DNA from: Euptelea pleiosperma
Lineage: Eukaryota > Streptophyta > Magnoliopsida > Ranunculales > Eupteleaceae
Direction of reading: 5' to 3'
DNA length: 64,000 bases
Assembly: GCA_035048495.1 (NCBI GenBank)
Contig: CM068545.1
Span: 17,195,702 to 17,259,701, forward strand
Positions 1-12,120 of this stretch are shown piece by piece. A program made the translations under genes and the position numbers. Position 1 is the first letter of the stretch. The number at the start of each line of letters is the position of its first letter. The notes under the pieces were generated by a model. It was not told the origin of the DNA, did not search any database, and worked only from the letters and a program-made list of their open reading frames with translations.

Positions 1-18
1 GATGTTAAAAAGATATAC

Positions 19-205
19 CCTGTCTTTGACACCAACGATACGGTTGAAGACAATAGCGCGATGTCCTCCCTCCACATTGTAGAGACTGTTGAAAGCTGCG
101 TACAAACCAAGCCCACCCACCACTCCCAACTTAGCCAAAGCAGATGCTGCACCTGAACCACCACCCCCCCGGCACCTTCGGGACTCTAAAGTTCTTGAAG
201 TTCAT
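19..205 (-). CDS. Type-II prohibitin, first exon (partial, apparent frameshift)
   Basis: Prohibitins form ring complexes in the inner mitochondrial membrane that stabilise respiratory-chain proteins. On the minus strand an ATG at 205 begins MNFKNFRVPKVPG, and after a frame change the sequence reads GLGLYAAFNSLYNVEGGHRA and IVFNRIVGVKDR, matching the N-terminus of the plant PHB1/PHB2/PHB6 group including its membrane segment. The exon ends at 19 before a GTATAT donor, and the rest lies left of the window. The coding length of 187 nt is one base more than 62 codons. The extra base falls in a run of seven G (seven C on the plus strand, 164-170), where six or nine would keep the frame. This is either a homopolymer sequencing error or a real lesion. 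The family call is firm; intactness is not. Confidence 0.8.
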
Positions 206-230
206 TCTCTTTCTCTCTCTTGCTTTGCAG

Positions 231-266
231 GGTTTAGGGTGTAGTGTTTAGGGTTTAGGGTTCTTC
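231..266 (-). promoter_or_regulatory. Telo-box-like motifs upstream of the prohibitin start
   Basis: Several AAACCCTAA-type words (GGGTTTAGG on the plus strand) sit 25-60 bp before the prohibitin ATG, next to a CT-rich stretch. Telo-boxes are known in 5' leaders of plant genes active in dividing cells, such as ribosomal protein genes. The motif is seen; the regulatory role is inferred. Confidence 0.5.
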
Positions 267-321
267 ACAGTTCAATCAACTCCTTTCTTTTGTTTCAAGT
301 TTCTTTTTCTTTTATTAAAAA

Positions 322-710
322 GGTTCGGGCTCCAGCTACCGCCCTAAAATGACAGGCTCTGTTACAGGACACAATATGAGCCACGTGGCACTCTCTTAGA
401 GGACTCTGACCGTATAGATGTTTGGCCAATCCCTAGATGGACCTAGAAACCAAAAATATGCCTGATTAGTGATTTCTAGACAGTGGATCTTTGTACCTCA
501 AATACTTCCAGAATTGAGATCAACCCATGAAAATGAGTCCGCTCCAACGCCTAAATCACTAATCAGGCTGATTTTTGGTTTGTAGGCCGACTTAGGGATT
601 GGTCAAACATCCATACGGTCAGAGTCCTCAAAGAGTATGCCACGTAGCTCATATTGTGTCCTGTAACATAACAGGGGCTGTCATTTAGGGCGGTAAGTGG
701 AGCCTGAGCC
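322..710. mobile_element. MULE-type MITE copy 1 (long inverted repeat), upstream of prohibitin
   Basis: The two halves are inverted copies: the left arm starts GGTTCGGGCTCC and the right arm ends GGAGCCTGAGCC. The flanks TATTAAAAA (313-321) and TATTGAAAA (711-719) differ at one base and look like a 9-bp target duplication, the size made by Mutator-type transposases. The left arm carries CACGTG at 382-387; the right arm has the decayed form CACGTA. The element lies 117 bp upstream of the prohibitin ATG. Confidence 0.8.
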
Positions 711-719
711 TATTGAAAA

Positions 720-2239
720 ATCAATTCCAACACCGCTGAAGTTATAAAGTCCCAATCTTGTCCCCAGATGTTATCGACCTCAAACCCACGGCCTGCTTTT
801 GTAATCCTTAGATCATATCCGTTGATTGTCATTGCTCGAGATATGTACTAGTGTTATTGGCCCGAGCTTTGGGTATAAAATTAAAAGGAATTTCTTTATA
901 AACAAAGAAATTCATAAAAATAAAATAAAAAGCAAAAACTTTCATAAATATATAAAAATTAAAATTAAAATATAATTAGACTCCTTGCATATAAAAAAAA
1001 TACCTACAAATTTAACACTATGCTCTAAATATATTTAGTAAAGAAATTTCTAAAAAATATCTAGAATAATTATGTTACCACATCCTTTAAAACGGTAATA
1101 TAATTACGTAAGACTAAAATGTTTTATTGGCGACTTCATAAATAAGATCTTTAAGATAAAAAAAAACTACAATAATATACAATAAGCAAGACATCTTTAT
1201 TAGTTTACAATTATTTTACATTATAATTCTTAACTAATACGGTCATAAACATCAAATTGATCTTAAAAAAAAAAATATTTTTTTATCCATATTCATACGT
1301 CCATTCGTTCTTAAGAGTGTTCCTCGTAGCCGAGAGCGAAAATATTCTCAATTTCTTTTTCTTTGGCATGATGCGCGATTTCACAAAGTTCCGGGTCTTC
1401 AAAAAATATATTCACCTGCATTTCTGAAATTCTTATAAGTGATCATGCTACAAAGGATCAGCCAATCACATTATTCTATCTTCATTTGTTGTTTGCCAAG
1501 CTCTATCAGTCCAAGCGGGTGTAAAGAACTCGGTAATTGCTGTTAAGAATAACAGATTTGCGTCGATTCATAAGGCTATTTTCAATCTGTTATATACATA
1601 TAGAATTAAATATTTATTTATTTTAGGTGGATGAAAAAGAATTGATCTAAATAGGTTCCGATTAATCTGAATAAAAATATAGATAAAAAATAAAAAGAAA
1701 ATATAAATTCAAAGGAGGAGTGGAGGAGATATGCCTACAATTTTTGTGGAGAGTTGTGTAAAGATCATTGATGTTTTCTCCATCTATGTACATTTTTTGT
1801 CTAATTAAACAGAAAAAGAAAAAAAAATTCAAAAAAGAGAAAAATATACAATAAAGCAAAAAAAATACATGGTCAATAAGTTGATTAGCCCGCCATAATA
1901 TAGAGAAATTTTTTGTTCCTACGTCTTTTGCTAGGAGATGTTTCAGCCATTGGACAATGGAGGAAGAGATTTTATACGGAAAGCAGAAACATTTTAGGAA
2001 GTTTTAGGTAAAATAAGCATAGATCGACGTTTTAGGAAAGCCTAAAACATTTTAAGTGGAGTTTTAGAAAGTTTTAAGAAAACAAATAGACATTTTAAGA
2101 AACCAAATAGACGATTTAAGATATGAGATAGACGTTTTGGATAGTATGTAACGGTTTTGGAATAATATACACTTAATGTAACTAATTCAATTTTGATATA
2201 GTCATTAATTGTATTAATGCAGGAAGGAAGAATAGATGA
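720..2239. other. AT-rich intergenic DNA, no gene seen
   Basis: This stretch is very AT-rich with poly-A and poly-T runs and only short spurious reading frames. No supportable coding or RNA gene was recognised. Confidence 0.6.
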
Positions 2240-2347
2240 TAGAAAGTTCGGTGTCGATGACATGGCACTCTGCATGAGGAGAGTGCCACGTCAACTTGAT
2301 ATGGAGGAGAGAGAGGGACACTGCCCACTTCTCTGCTATTGTATAGA
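2240..2347 (-). mobile_element. Helitron-like 5' terminal fragment
   Basis: It shares with the Helitron at 2447-3760 the block around 2258-2300, a short inverted repeat reading GGCACTCTGCATGAGGAGAG followed by TGCCACGTCAAC. It also shares a terminus that reads TCTATACAATAGCAGAG on the minus strand, preceded by A. The matching 3' end was not found, so this is probably a truncated relative. Confidence 0.45.
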
Positions 2348-2446
2348 TATATAAATTTGATCAATTTTTTGCTCAAAGTCACATGTTATCTTTCATTTAA
2401 GTTATATTTTTTTCAAAATTGAAATCACCTGGTTCTGATTAGTATA

Positions 2447-3760
2447 CTAGTAATGAAAGCCCGTGCTAAAGCATGGGTGGACATAGAGAATACAAAATAA
2501 CAACAATTAATTTTTATATCTACATCTAATTGTAGTATGAAATAATCTAGAAAAATTGCTTAACTATTCCATTTCCCTTCATCCTCTCTAAACATGATAA
2601 GAAAATGAAAAAAATTGCTAACACCAAAAGAAATTAAAAAAAAAGTTTTTATAATCTTTATTTTTACATTCAAGCATCGCACAACAGCACATCCACTATG
2701 TCCATAATAGTGACGACCCTTTCATCAGTTTTCCCCATCTTCATATTATTTTTATTCACAATCATCTCTTTGTTATCTTCAACAACATCCCCTTAGCTTG
2801 TAAAACATGATAAGAAAATAAAAAAAAAGTTAACAATGGAAGAAAATAAAAAAAATTCATAATCTTTGTTTTTACCTTCAAAGATTTATACAATCTTAAA
2901 AAATTGAAACCCTACAAATAAACAAACAATCATTCTAGAGTCTAAACATAAACATGAATGTAAGTAATTGAATAACAATTCTTTTAGATACCTAAATCAA
3001 GTATTCAACAAAGACGACTCATTGAAGGAAAAAAAGTTTTAACAGAGATGGTAAAGATATTGAATCATATTGGCTTTTCTCTTGTTTTTGTGTCTTCGTC
3101 ATTCGAATAAGCTCAATCGGTGAGATGAAATGTGAGAACCCTGCCTAAACCCTAATATGTATATATGACCGAATTAATGGCTAATTAAATGGATATTTAT
3201 TTATTAACGAAATATGGAGAGACATTAAATGTCAATAATAGAAATGATGTTAATGGGAAAAACATTTCAATTGAAACAAAAATAGAATGTTGTGAAAATT
3301 GAAGGAAGGAGATGGAAAGCCATTAGAAGGCCATATTGGAAGCGGTGTTAATGGGATAAACGTTTTGATTGAAACATAAATAGAAGGTTGTGAATATTAT
3401 GTTTTGAAAAATAAAAGGATGTTAAGAGATGTTGAGAAAGACGAATTTAAGAACGAAGAAATAAATAATTTAAGAATAAAAGAGAGAATTAAGGAATAAA
3501 TAATTAAGATTTTAAAGAAAAATAAATCGAGTTGGTTAAAAAGTCTAAAAAATTCTTAATGTTTGAGGTGCATTACTTAAAGTGTCAAGGGGTATTTTTG
3601 AAAAAGACAAAAAGATAGGGTAGAGTCAAGTAGATGAGAGAGGAAAGAGAATTTTAAGTTGTTGACATGGCACTCTGCATGAGGAGAGTGCCACGTCAAC
3701 TTGATGTGGAGGAGAGAGAACGAAGCTACTCGCTTCTCTGCTATAGTATAGATATATAGA
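2447..3760 (-). mobile_element. Non-autonomous Helitron
   Basis: On the minus strand the element starts with TCTATATATCTATACTATAG after a host A. It ends with a hairpin (CCCATGC-TTTA-GCACGGG, one mismatch) nine bases before a terminal CTAG, followed by host T. TC start, 3' hairpin, CTRR end and A/T insertion are the diagnostic Helitron set. The roughly 1.3-kb interior has no RepHel reading frame, so it is a passenger element. The exact 5' base is ambiguous because of a TATA repeat. Confidence 0.7.
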
Positions 3761-3816
3761 TTAGGAGTTGTGGGTGTTTCATCGTACATTGTTTTTTTGT
3801 TTTGCAAAAAAATTTA

Positions 3817-4123
3817 GGCCCTGTTTGATTACTAAGTGGGAAAATTGCATTTTCCTTAGGAAAACACAACTGTCCATTGTTAGATAGACCGTATAAATCT
3901 GTATAATTTTCCCTAACGAGTCATTAAAATCTAGATAACTTTTCCTACTAAGCCCGGAATTCATTTCCGATCCAAATAGGTGAGAATTCATTTCTACCTG
4001 AAAATAGACCTTTATTTTCTCACATGATTGAAATATGCATTCTCACTTGCAATCAATCAGCCATTTAAGGCATATCCCAGATGCATTTTCTCAGGAAAAA
4101 TTTTTGTGCAATCAAACACGGCC
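3817..4123. mobile_element. Tourist-like MITE, copy 1
   Basis: The termini GGCCCTGTTTGATT and AATCAAACACGGCC are inverted copies, flanked by TTA on both sides (3814-3816 and 4124-4126). A 3-bp TWA duplication with this type of terminus is the signature of PIF/Harbinger-derived Tourist elements. It is clearly similar over its whole length to the element at 4394-4699. Confidence 0.8.
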
Positions 4124-4393
4124 TTACAATTTTCAATTGTCAAACTTCAAGATAGTTTTTCTTTCAAAATTTCTCAGGCCCTTGATTTTCTTTATAGGTT
4201 TAGGAAATTCAGTTAACTTTCTAGATTATGGTTATATGCCCAAATAGGAATTTTCTACATAAAGTTATGATCCTGAGTAAGTTGTCAGAGTAGTTTGGAA
4301 AAATCTAATCTCTTAACCCTAGATTAATTTTTTTACTAGTGAGGACTTTTAGTCCTCTTTACGATGATAAGTGGTAGGTTTCCATAACTCTAA

Positions 4394-4699
4394 GGGCGTG
4401 TTTGATTGCCAAGTGGGAAAATTGCATTTTCCTTGGGAACACAATTGTCCCTTGTTAGATAGTCATTTTAAATCTGTATAATTTTCCCTACCAAGCTATT
4501 TAAATCTAGATAATTTTTCCTACAATGCTCGGAATTCATTTTCCATCCAAATAGGTGAGAATTCATTTCCACTTGAAAAACGCACCTTAATTTTCTTACA
4601 CAATTGAAATATGTGTTCTCGGTTACAATCAATTAGCTATTTAAGGCATTTCCCAGATGTATTTTCATAAGAAAATTTTATGTACAATTAAACATGCCC
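4394..4699. mobile_element. Tourist-like MITE, copy 2
   Basis: It starts GGGCGTGTTTGATT and ends AATTAAACATGCCC, with TAA target duplications at 4391-4393 and 4700-4702. It has the same family, orientation and length (306 against 307 bp) as the element 270 bp upstream. Each has its own target duplication, so the pair arose by two insertions rather than a local duplication. Confidence 0.8.
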
Positions 4700-4702
4700 T
4701 AA

Positions 4703-6300
4703 GTAACGAACCCTCAAAAAAATTGACAAGACCTACATGTCATGGAGATTTTGGTTGTTCAAAAATATTATAATTTTCATTAAAAGAATCTTATTTTTCT
4801 ATTTAGTTTTCAACACTTCGTCCAATTTCTATTGTGAATGGGATGGTATTGATCATGGGATGACTGTGACATGTTGAAATTAGGATTTGACTTGAATTGA
4901 CTTATTTTGACTCACAATGACTTACTTTCACTTGATTGAGAACTAATACATATGATTTCATTTATTTATTAATTATTAACCTTGTACTTCGTGCCTTAGC
5001 CTTAGACTCTTAGGTCAACCAATGAATTTTTAGGTTGGGTCATGGATCCTAAGTTTGGATCTGCGTGATAGTCCACAACAAATAGAAGAGAGAAAATGAA
5101 AATAATAACAGGAATTAAAGAATATAATGTAAAACTCACTGTTAATTGATAAGTATAATAGATTGAGGCTTGTATTGTATACAATGTCTTTAAGACAGAT
5201 CTGTCCCTTATTTCAGTGCTAAAATATCTGAAAGTTTATCTCCCAAGATATAACGATCTCTACGTGTGGAATTAGCACTCAATTCGCAAGCCTAGCGAAC
5301 GAGGTTCCAAAATGCCAATTAGAACCCATTGGCCCTATGTGCACACGTGGGCTTATCTCTTACCTCACACTTTAAGTCTATAAGCAACAAGTTTTATATA
5401 TAAGTTTGTTTCATTTTTTGTGTTTCTTCCATGTGGGATTAATGTTTTACGTACACAAACATTTTACTTTGTAAACGAACATTACAAATTGATATTAGGA
5501 GTAATTCGGAGCCGATTTTTCATTCACTCATAAAAGGTCTTGGTTAATTAATTTAACCTCATTATTCTCCACATCAAGAAGATGTTTAAACATGGACTTA
5601 CCTCAAAAGGTAAGTGGATCCCACTTTTTTTTATGCTCAAAGTGACCCATGACTTATATTTTCTGGTTTTACAAAGTCAGATTTTTCCAACATTTGGGTC
5701 ACGACAGCACATGAAGAACATGTTGGACAATCAAACCACTCAGCGAGTTATTCTCATCATATTGATCATCAACACCAAAAATCATTCAATTCTAACATTC
5801 CTAACCTTATAAAAAAAATTGACCTAAATAATGGTAAATTTGGATGGTCCAGAATTTTCAAATTTAAGCTACATTTTCATGATCTAACATGATCTCTAGG
5901 TGGGTCACACCACCAGGTGTAAGAATTAGATGAAAGAATGGGTGTAGCTCTAAACGAACTCGGTTGGATATATGACGAAGTGATGCCCATAACCACTGGC
6001 TTTGTTCAGTGGAGTCATATTTTTTGGGCATTTTTGTAACATCCCCTGTCCTTATGTCCGTTATAACGGATCACATCTGTTACACTTAATATAAAAAAGT
6101 TAAAAATATTATTATTTTTCAAAATAATCTTGATAACAGTTAAATAACATATTTTTATTCAAAATAACAGCCGTTATTCAAAATGAACGTGACCTGCTTC
6201 CCACCGCTAAAGGATAGCGAAAGATTAAAATACCCTCAGATTTGAAAAGAAAAAGACCATTTTACCCTATCTTTGTGTTCTTACTCTAATCTTCTTTTTC
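4703..6300. other. Intergenic DNA with a degraded MITE around 5700-5950
   Basis: No gene was recognised. The stretch near 5718-5952, with GTTGGACAATCAAACCAC and a terminus resembling GAATGGGTGTAGCTC, shares words with repeats near 8950-9150 and 40740-40830. It is probably one degraded MITE family whose borders are unclear. Confidence 0.4.
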
Positions 6301-6317
6301 TAGGTGCAGAGGACTTT

Positions 6318-6677
6318 GGGTGCAGTAGGTGCAGAGGGCTATCGTGGCCATGCAGAGCTCTTTTTTGGACCCACTAACGGCATGGATATTTAGCCAACCC
6401 CTTGGTTGATATACATACAGAAAATCAGTCTGATTGGTTTTCTCTGACCATATATTTTAGTACTTTATTAGGATTTATTCTAGCCATTGGATTTAAGTAC
6501 ATTTTTTGTATATAGTTGGGTCCTTAAACACCATAGCTAGAAATTATCAATCAAGCTGATTTTTTGAATGTGTATTCACCAAGGGGCTGGCTAAACATCC
6601 ATGCGGCTAGTGGGCCCCAAAAAAAGTGAGCTATGTAGGGTTACAACTTACAAGAGCCCTCTCCATCGACTGCATCC
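6318..6677. mobile_element. Inverted-repeat MITE (family B, copy 1)
   Basis: The two arms are inverted: near GACCCACTAACGGCATGG on the left and CCATGCGGCTAGTGGGCCCC on the right. The inner arms carry the CACCAAGGGG and CAGTCTGATTGG type blocks found in related elements at 13262-13600 and 46590-46885. No clear target duplication was found and the outer borders are approximate. Confidence 0.6.
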
Positions 6678-7216
6678 AATCCAATGCCCTCTCCATCTAC
6701 ATTTTTTCCCGTTCTTTCACCTCTGCTAAAAACTCAGATAGTATCCTAACTTTTTAGAATATTCTATTGTGAAATCACGTGGGTATCACTCTAGATCACG
6801 TAGGGATGGCTGCACCTGATTGGGTCCACTTCGCTCACATTGAAAAATGCTCCACATAAAAACAATTCTCCTCTAGTTTGGAGTCATGGGTGGCAGTGGT
6901 TAATGAGGCACAAAGTGCAAGTGGTTCAAATGGATGGTATCACACAGGGTTTAAAAGGGGCCGTTATAACGGCATTAACTGGTTCAGGGCGTTACCATTT
7001 TAACGGCCGTTATAATGGAACATTTTTAAAAAGAAAAAAGGAAAAATGGGGTGTTGGCATTATATGAGAGAAAGAAAGAGGCTTCACATACATTGCAACT
7101 CAATCAGCAAAATATTCCAGAAAAAATAAAGTGAGAAACGTAAATGACTTGAATGTAGGTTACAAATAATGCCAAACTCACAGAAACTGAAGAACATTAA
7201 TAACAACCAACTCTCA

Positions 7217-7960
7217 TCACCAGAGAACAGTCATGCACATCAGGCCAAGCCCAACGACAAGGCCCAACCCAACATTCCTCCCTTTCGAACCTGATTTCGA
7301 GTCATTGGAAGGCGACGACGGCTCTCCAGATGACAACGTCGGGGTCTTCTTGTCGGAGGGGGTTGTCGAAGGTGCTGGAGATGATTTAGGTGGCTTAGCA
7401 CCAAAGAGATCCAATGGTAACAACACCTTATCAACTTGGTAAACTGCTAATGGGAAGTCCTTTCGAAGTGCATTGCTGACCTGGGTCTCGACAAGGCCAG
7501 TTGAGACATTCACTTGGTTAGCAGCACTAGTGAAGTTCAGACCAAAAGCTCCACCGTCCTGACCAGTTGCTTGAGTCCTAACAGGGTTAGGAACAGTTTG
7601 AAGCATGTCCAAGCTATAGTACTTAGGCAACACATGGTACAACACAAGCTGGACTTGTTGTTGCACTGAGAGTCCATTGAGTGCACCACTCTTTAGGTTG
7701 CTGAACGCATTGTCGGTCGGGGCTAACACCGACATTCCTTCCGTAGACGAATTTATCTGGTTTTTGATCTGATCTGCGACCTGTGTGGTGGTCAGGAGGC
7801 GAATGAAGAAGGTGTATTGCCCACCCTTCTCAAGGATTTCTGTGAGATTGATTGGGCCAGCTGGTGCCGGGGCTGGAGCCGATTGGGCTTGAACTTGAGG
7901 GGTGATGATAAGGAAGAGACATGATGTTAGAGCTAGAAGAATGAGAACTGAATGAGCCAT
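7217..7960 (-). CDS. Fasciclin-like arabinogalactan protein (FLA11/12 type)
   Basis: A GPI-anchored cell-surface glycoprotein of the FLA family. Single-FAS1 members related to FLA11/FLA12 act in secondary-wall deposition and stem mechanics. The 247-residue single-exon frame has, in order: a signal peptide (about 1-25, ending QVQA), a short AP glycomodule (APAPAPAGP), and one FAS1 domain (about 36-175). The FAS1 domain shows the H1-type block [11 protein letters not shown], the YH motif in LVLYHVLP and the end block [11 protein letters not shown] Pro/Ser/Thr-rich region ([14 protein letters not shown]) and a C-terminal hydrophobic tail ([19 protein letters not shown]) after small residues follow, as expected for GPI attachment. 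Length and lack of introns fit the group. Family certain; the exact paralogue is not. Confidence 0.95.
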   Translation of the reverse strand: MAHSVLILLALTSCLFLIITPQVQAQSAPAPAPAGPINLTEILEKGGQYTFFIRLLTTTQVADQIKNQINSSTEGMSVLAPTDNAFSNLKSGALNGLSVQQQVQLVLYHVLPKYYSLDMLQTVPNPVRTQATGQDGGAFGLNFTSAANQVNVSTGLVETQVSNALRKDFPLAVYQVDKVLLPLDLFGAKPPKSSPAPSTTPSDKKTPTLSSGEPSSPSNDSKSGSKGRNVGLGLVVGLGLMCMTVLW

Positions 7961-8928
7961 GGAGGTGATGATGATGGTGGTGGTGGTGAGTGTTGGAACA
8001 GGGGGTGGGGGGGATTTATGGGATAAGGTGTGGGGGTATGAACATGTTGGAATGAGCTGTCTATACTCTATAGGGTTGAATCAAGACAAACCTTATTAGC
8101 AAAATAAACTAAAAAAAAAAACCTTATATCATTATGTTACAGCTGCCCTAGCTTTTCCCAATTATAACCCCATAAACCAATTATTATTCCTAGTTCAGAC
8201 CCTAGTTAGTAATTAAATTCACGTATTATTCGCGTTTAATACCCGAATTTTTTATTTTTTTTAATAAACGTTTAATACGACCCTATAAAATAAAAAAAAT
8301 AGCGAATTTTAAGATTATACGAATAAATCGAGCATTATTCGCGTTTAATACACAATTTTTGTATTTTAAAAAAAAATAAAAACATATTAAACAGACATAA
8401 AATAAAAAAATTGATAAAATTCAAGCATTTTAAGGTTAAACAAATATTACATTTCAATAATGACCAAATTTTTTAATATCCTAAACCGAATTAAACTCGA
8501 ACTTTTTCCGTTTGAATCTTTGACATATGCCGAATTGCTAACTATGGTTCAGACTTGTTTGCGTTTCCCTTCTGCACTAACCTTATTACACAAAAAAAGT
8601 CGCAAAAATAGAAAAATTTGACAACCTAACGGGTAATTTTGAAATATTTGAATATTTAATGGAATGGAACGGTTCTAAAATTTTGGCAACTCAAGGGGCA
8701 ATTGAGGAAACTTCGTAATAATTTGTGCAAGTCGAACAACCAAAAGCCCTCAATTCTACTCAAACTTTCATAAAATGTTAGAGGGATATTTATTGCAATA
8801 GAAACATTGTAACAAATTATAAAGGTTAAAAGACCAAAAGGCCACAAACTTTATTAATAGCGATCGGGTCGGGGAAAGTCATTTTTTTGGTAGTACCTCT
8901 AAAAGTTCCGTGCATTGTAATACTAGAT

Positions 8929-8950
8929 TATTATTATTATTATTATTATT
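8929..8950. repeat. (TTA)n microsatellite
   Basis: About seven consecutive ATT/TTA units precede the MITE-like sequence GAGCTACACCCATTTC. Confidence 0.8.
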
Positions 8951-9710
8951 GAGCTACACCCATTTCTTACATCCAATTTCTTATACTCGGTGGTGGGGCC
9001 CACATAGAGATTATGTTGGACAATCAAACCACACTATGAGTTATTCATACTCACAAAAAAATCAGTCCATCTCAACCATTTTAACCTCGTGCAAAATTGA
9101 CTTGAATTTGAAAAAATCCAGACCATTCAATTAAGTCGATATTTTGGGTCAATTTTTTATGGGTCAGGCTCAGCGGACACATATTTGCACACAATTTCAC
9201 ACACAAAAATTGTGGGGGGGCCAATATATAAATTAGAAGTTTTGGAATGGGATATTTTTGGTGAGAATGATCTCTATGGTGAGGAGATCACCCTCAAAAA
9301 AATTCAAATCATTCTGATATTCATTGCATGGTTTACAAGTTGAAAAATTATGGACCCTCTATTTTTTACCATTAACTTGAAACTTGCATTTGATGGTGTT
9401 AAAAATTTCAGAATGGGTTGAGTTTTTGTCGGGGTGATCTATATGGTGAGGAGATCATCCTCACCAAAAATCAGCCATTGATTTATCTTCCACGTTGGAA
9501 CACCAAAATTGTGTGCGAAAATATGTGTCCACTCAGCCTGACCCATTTTTTATATGGTTAACAATGTCAAATTGACTGATTTTAGGCGATGATGATCATC
9601 GTGGCAAAGACGACTCAATGTGTGATTGGATCGTCCAACATGATCTCTACGTGGACCCAACCACCACCTGATCTCTACGTGGACCCAACCACCGGGTATA
9701 TATCTTCTAC
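8951..9710. mobile_element. Degraded MITE interrupted by a second MITE
   Basis: The outer element starts near GAGCTACACCCATTTCTTAC and shares GTTGGACAATCAAACCAC with other copies in the window. Its other half resumes after 9553 with GTCCAACATGATCTCTACG. A second inverted-repeat element interrupts it. The outer borders are approximate. Confidence 0.45.
9153..9553. mobile_element. Inverted-repeat MITE nested in an older MITE
   Basis: The left terminus contains GGGTCAGGCTCAGCGGACAC and the right end, reverse-complemented, GGGTCAGGCTGAGTGGACAC, then both run on into an ACACATATTT block. The centre has a second inverted motif (GGTGAGGAGATCA at both sides). Confidence 0.6.
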
Positions 9711-10599
9711 GCAATGTGTTAAGTGGACCAAAATCACATTTTAATTGATTATTAACTTAGTCGGTGCCCATGATAATGTGAACAAACAAATGAAGGATAT
9801 TTCGGTCATTTCACGAGGCTTTTGTTAATTTGAAAAAATGAAGGTGGTTTGGACTTTGGACTCGTGTAGTTGGGTAGTATTTTCCTCATGGTTGGCAACC
9901 TGTCACCACGTGGCAAGTGGCTTATCTCTATATTCTATAAATTATATAAATGCAGATCTTATTACCCAATAATATGCATTAGAGTACAACTAATTATAGT
10001 CTTTGTAGACCCCACCACCACTACGTTTCATCATCTGATCTATCTTTACCGACAATAGATGGCATCTTCAAATCGATATGGACCGTCTGATTGATATGCC
10101 ACTTCTTGGATGTTAGCAACATATAATACTGTAGGAAAGCATGGGATCATTCCTTCTGTATAATTGTAGCTCACCCATGATGGTATCTTGTAACCACTAA
10201 TTTTTGCATTAATTTGGCTATTTGTGCATAATGAGGGTAAACTTGTAATATACCATTTAAGAGAAAAATAAAAAAAATGTCACTATAATTATTATTTTTT
10301 TATTTAATTAACTTGGGAAGAAAGCATCTAAGATCTAACACTGAATTAATATAGTAGGAGAAGGTGCATTGTGATTTTTTTAACTGAGAAAGTTGGGATA
10401 CTTGGGTAGAATACAACCCACCCATATTTCAAAATCTGACTGTACACGTGGCTCACATCTCATCAATCAGGACATCATAATGTGACCTAACATCTGGACC
10501 GTTTAGATTGATGACCAAATCATTCGGCCAGACAGTCTCTTAATGAAAAGTTCAACCAGCTGTGTATTCTGTGCCAGGAGCAACTACTAAGAAAAGCAT

Positions 10600-10925
10600 G
10601 GTTTTAAAAACAGCCGTTTAAACCGTAATGCCCCAAACCCGTTTCTGTTAAAACCGTTTAAACACATTTTAACGTTTTTGAATTTAACGGCCGTTAAAAT
10701 CGTTTAAACAATTGTTAATTCGTTAAATTTCTGAAAAAATTCGTTAAATTCCTTTTTTTTTTTTTTAATTTTCAAAATTTGAATTTCAGGGCCATTTTTT
10801 TCTATTAAAATCGTTAAAACCCGTTTAGTTCCGTTAAATTTCATTTTTTGCATTTTTGCCTCTAGCCATTTCAATCCGTTTTAACAGTAAACGGGCACAA
10901 GTTGAATTTTCAGCTAAACGGGCAC
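10600..10925. repeat. Repeat rich in AACGGCCGTTA palindromes (copy A)
   Basis: It is packed with words such as AACGGCCGTTAAAA, CCGTTTAAAC and CGTTAAATT and ends TTTTAACAGTAAACGGGC. Similar sequence lies at about 6945-7020, 22980-23070, 23400-23570 and 26700-26995. No open transposase frame is present, so a non-autonomous DNA transposon family is likely. Confidence 0.5.
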
Positions 10926-11223
10926 TCTACTTCACGAGTAAATGAGCACTTCACGACCACTCCACTTTCGATAATTTTGTCCCCAACCAAACGAATTTTG
11001 GTTTCATGAAAATGAATTTTGGTTTCATGAAAATATGGGAGAAAAATGGTGGAGTTCGGTGGTTGAAGGAGACCAAACCATAAATGGTGGAGTTTGGTGG
11101 TTGAAGGAGACCGAACCAGAAAAGATAGAGTTCAATGGTTGAAGGAATTGAAGGAGACCAACCAGCGGGGTGATTAGAGATTTCGATGGGAAGGAGGGGC
11201 AATTCAAGAATGCTAAAAAAGGC

Positions 11224-11239
11224 GGGGGGGGGGGGGGGG
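11224..11239. repeat. Poly-G tract
   Basis: A run of about sixteen G is prone to length errors in sequencing and to G-quadruplex formation. Confidence 0.85.
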
Positions 11240-11732
11240 AGCAAATTTCTCTCATCTGAGAAATGATGTAGTAATGCAGGGTCGTACCATATTACATGGT
11301 ATTCCACATAATAGATCCAATGATAATACAGTAGCTAGTCATATTCATAATCATGGTTTTCATTTTATTAGATTACAGTAAGACAAATATTGAACAGCCT
11401 GGATGCTTTCTTGGGATCATGTCCCATTGACTTATCTATCAAATGAATCAATTCATCTCACATGGCTTAGAAGCCCATTCGAAGTGATCCAATGGTTCAA
11501 AATCTTCAGCTTTTCGGGTCGCCATGGATGACTGCACCATGCTATTGCTGATGATGTTAAAGGAATGACAGTACGGTGTATCGCACCACCCACTCAACCA
11601 TCTCTAATAAGGGACTATCTGTGCCCATCTCTAATAGATGGGCCACCCCCAGGTGAGCTATAAATACCAATTAGTGGATGGAATCGGATCAGGCTAAAGA
11701 GAGAGAGAATTTTTTTAATCCTGCAACCTTTT

Positions 11733-11826
11733 GATCCAGTGATCCTGCCACTTCTTCACAGTTAAGGACCACCTTAACCCCAGGACAGGTGGCACTTAAC
11801 TATTAGTGGCAGGATCACTGGATCAA
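11733..11826. repeat. Short inverted repeat
   Basis: GATCCAGTGATCCTGCCACT and AGTGGCAGGATCACTGGATC face each other about 50 bp apart, forming a strong potential hairpin. It is MITE-like, but no target duplication was assigned. Confidence 0.6.
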
Positions 11827-12120
11827 ACTTTTTCTCAAAGGGAGAGCTTTTTGGGCCTTCCAGTCCCCTCCATTGGGCTACAATGCAAAAGCCTAGACTG
11901 TTTTGATGGTGGGCTTAAAAGTAACCATAGTCCAAAGCCATATAGCCCAAGCCTGTCACAAGGTGGGCCATGCCTTAAAGCACATTCGTTCAGCCTGGCC
12001 CATTGATAACCTTCCTACTAGTTCAAGGCTTCAACTTACGATAGGTCTGCTGGACACAGAAAAGTTTTAGCGCAATGCGTGACCAAGAAGGTGACACCCA
12101 AACTGAGGAGCTGCTATCTA

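Noticed and set aside
231..266. Possible chromosome end or interstitial telomere tract
   Set aside because: Only three or four degenerate units in a gene leader; better read as telo-boxes.
7233..7442. Open frames overlapping the FLA gene on both strands
   Set aside because: They are shadows of the FLA coding sequence, whose domains fit the minus-strand frame.
10951..11307. 118-residue minus-strand frame with proline runs
   Set aside because: It depends on a poly-G tract and repeats of GGTGGAGTTCGGTGGTTGAAG; no family resemblance.
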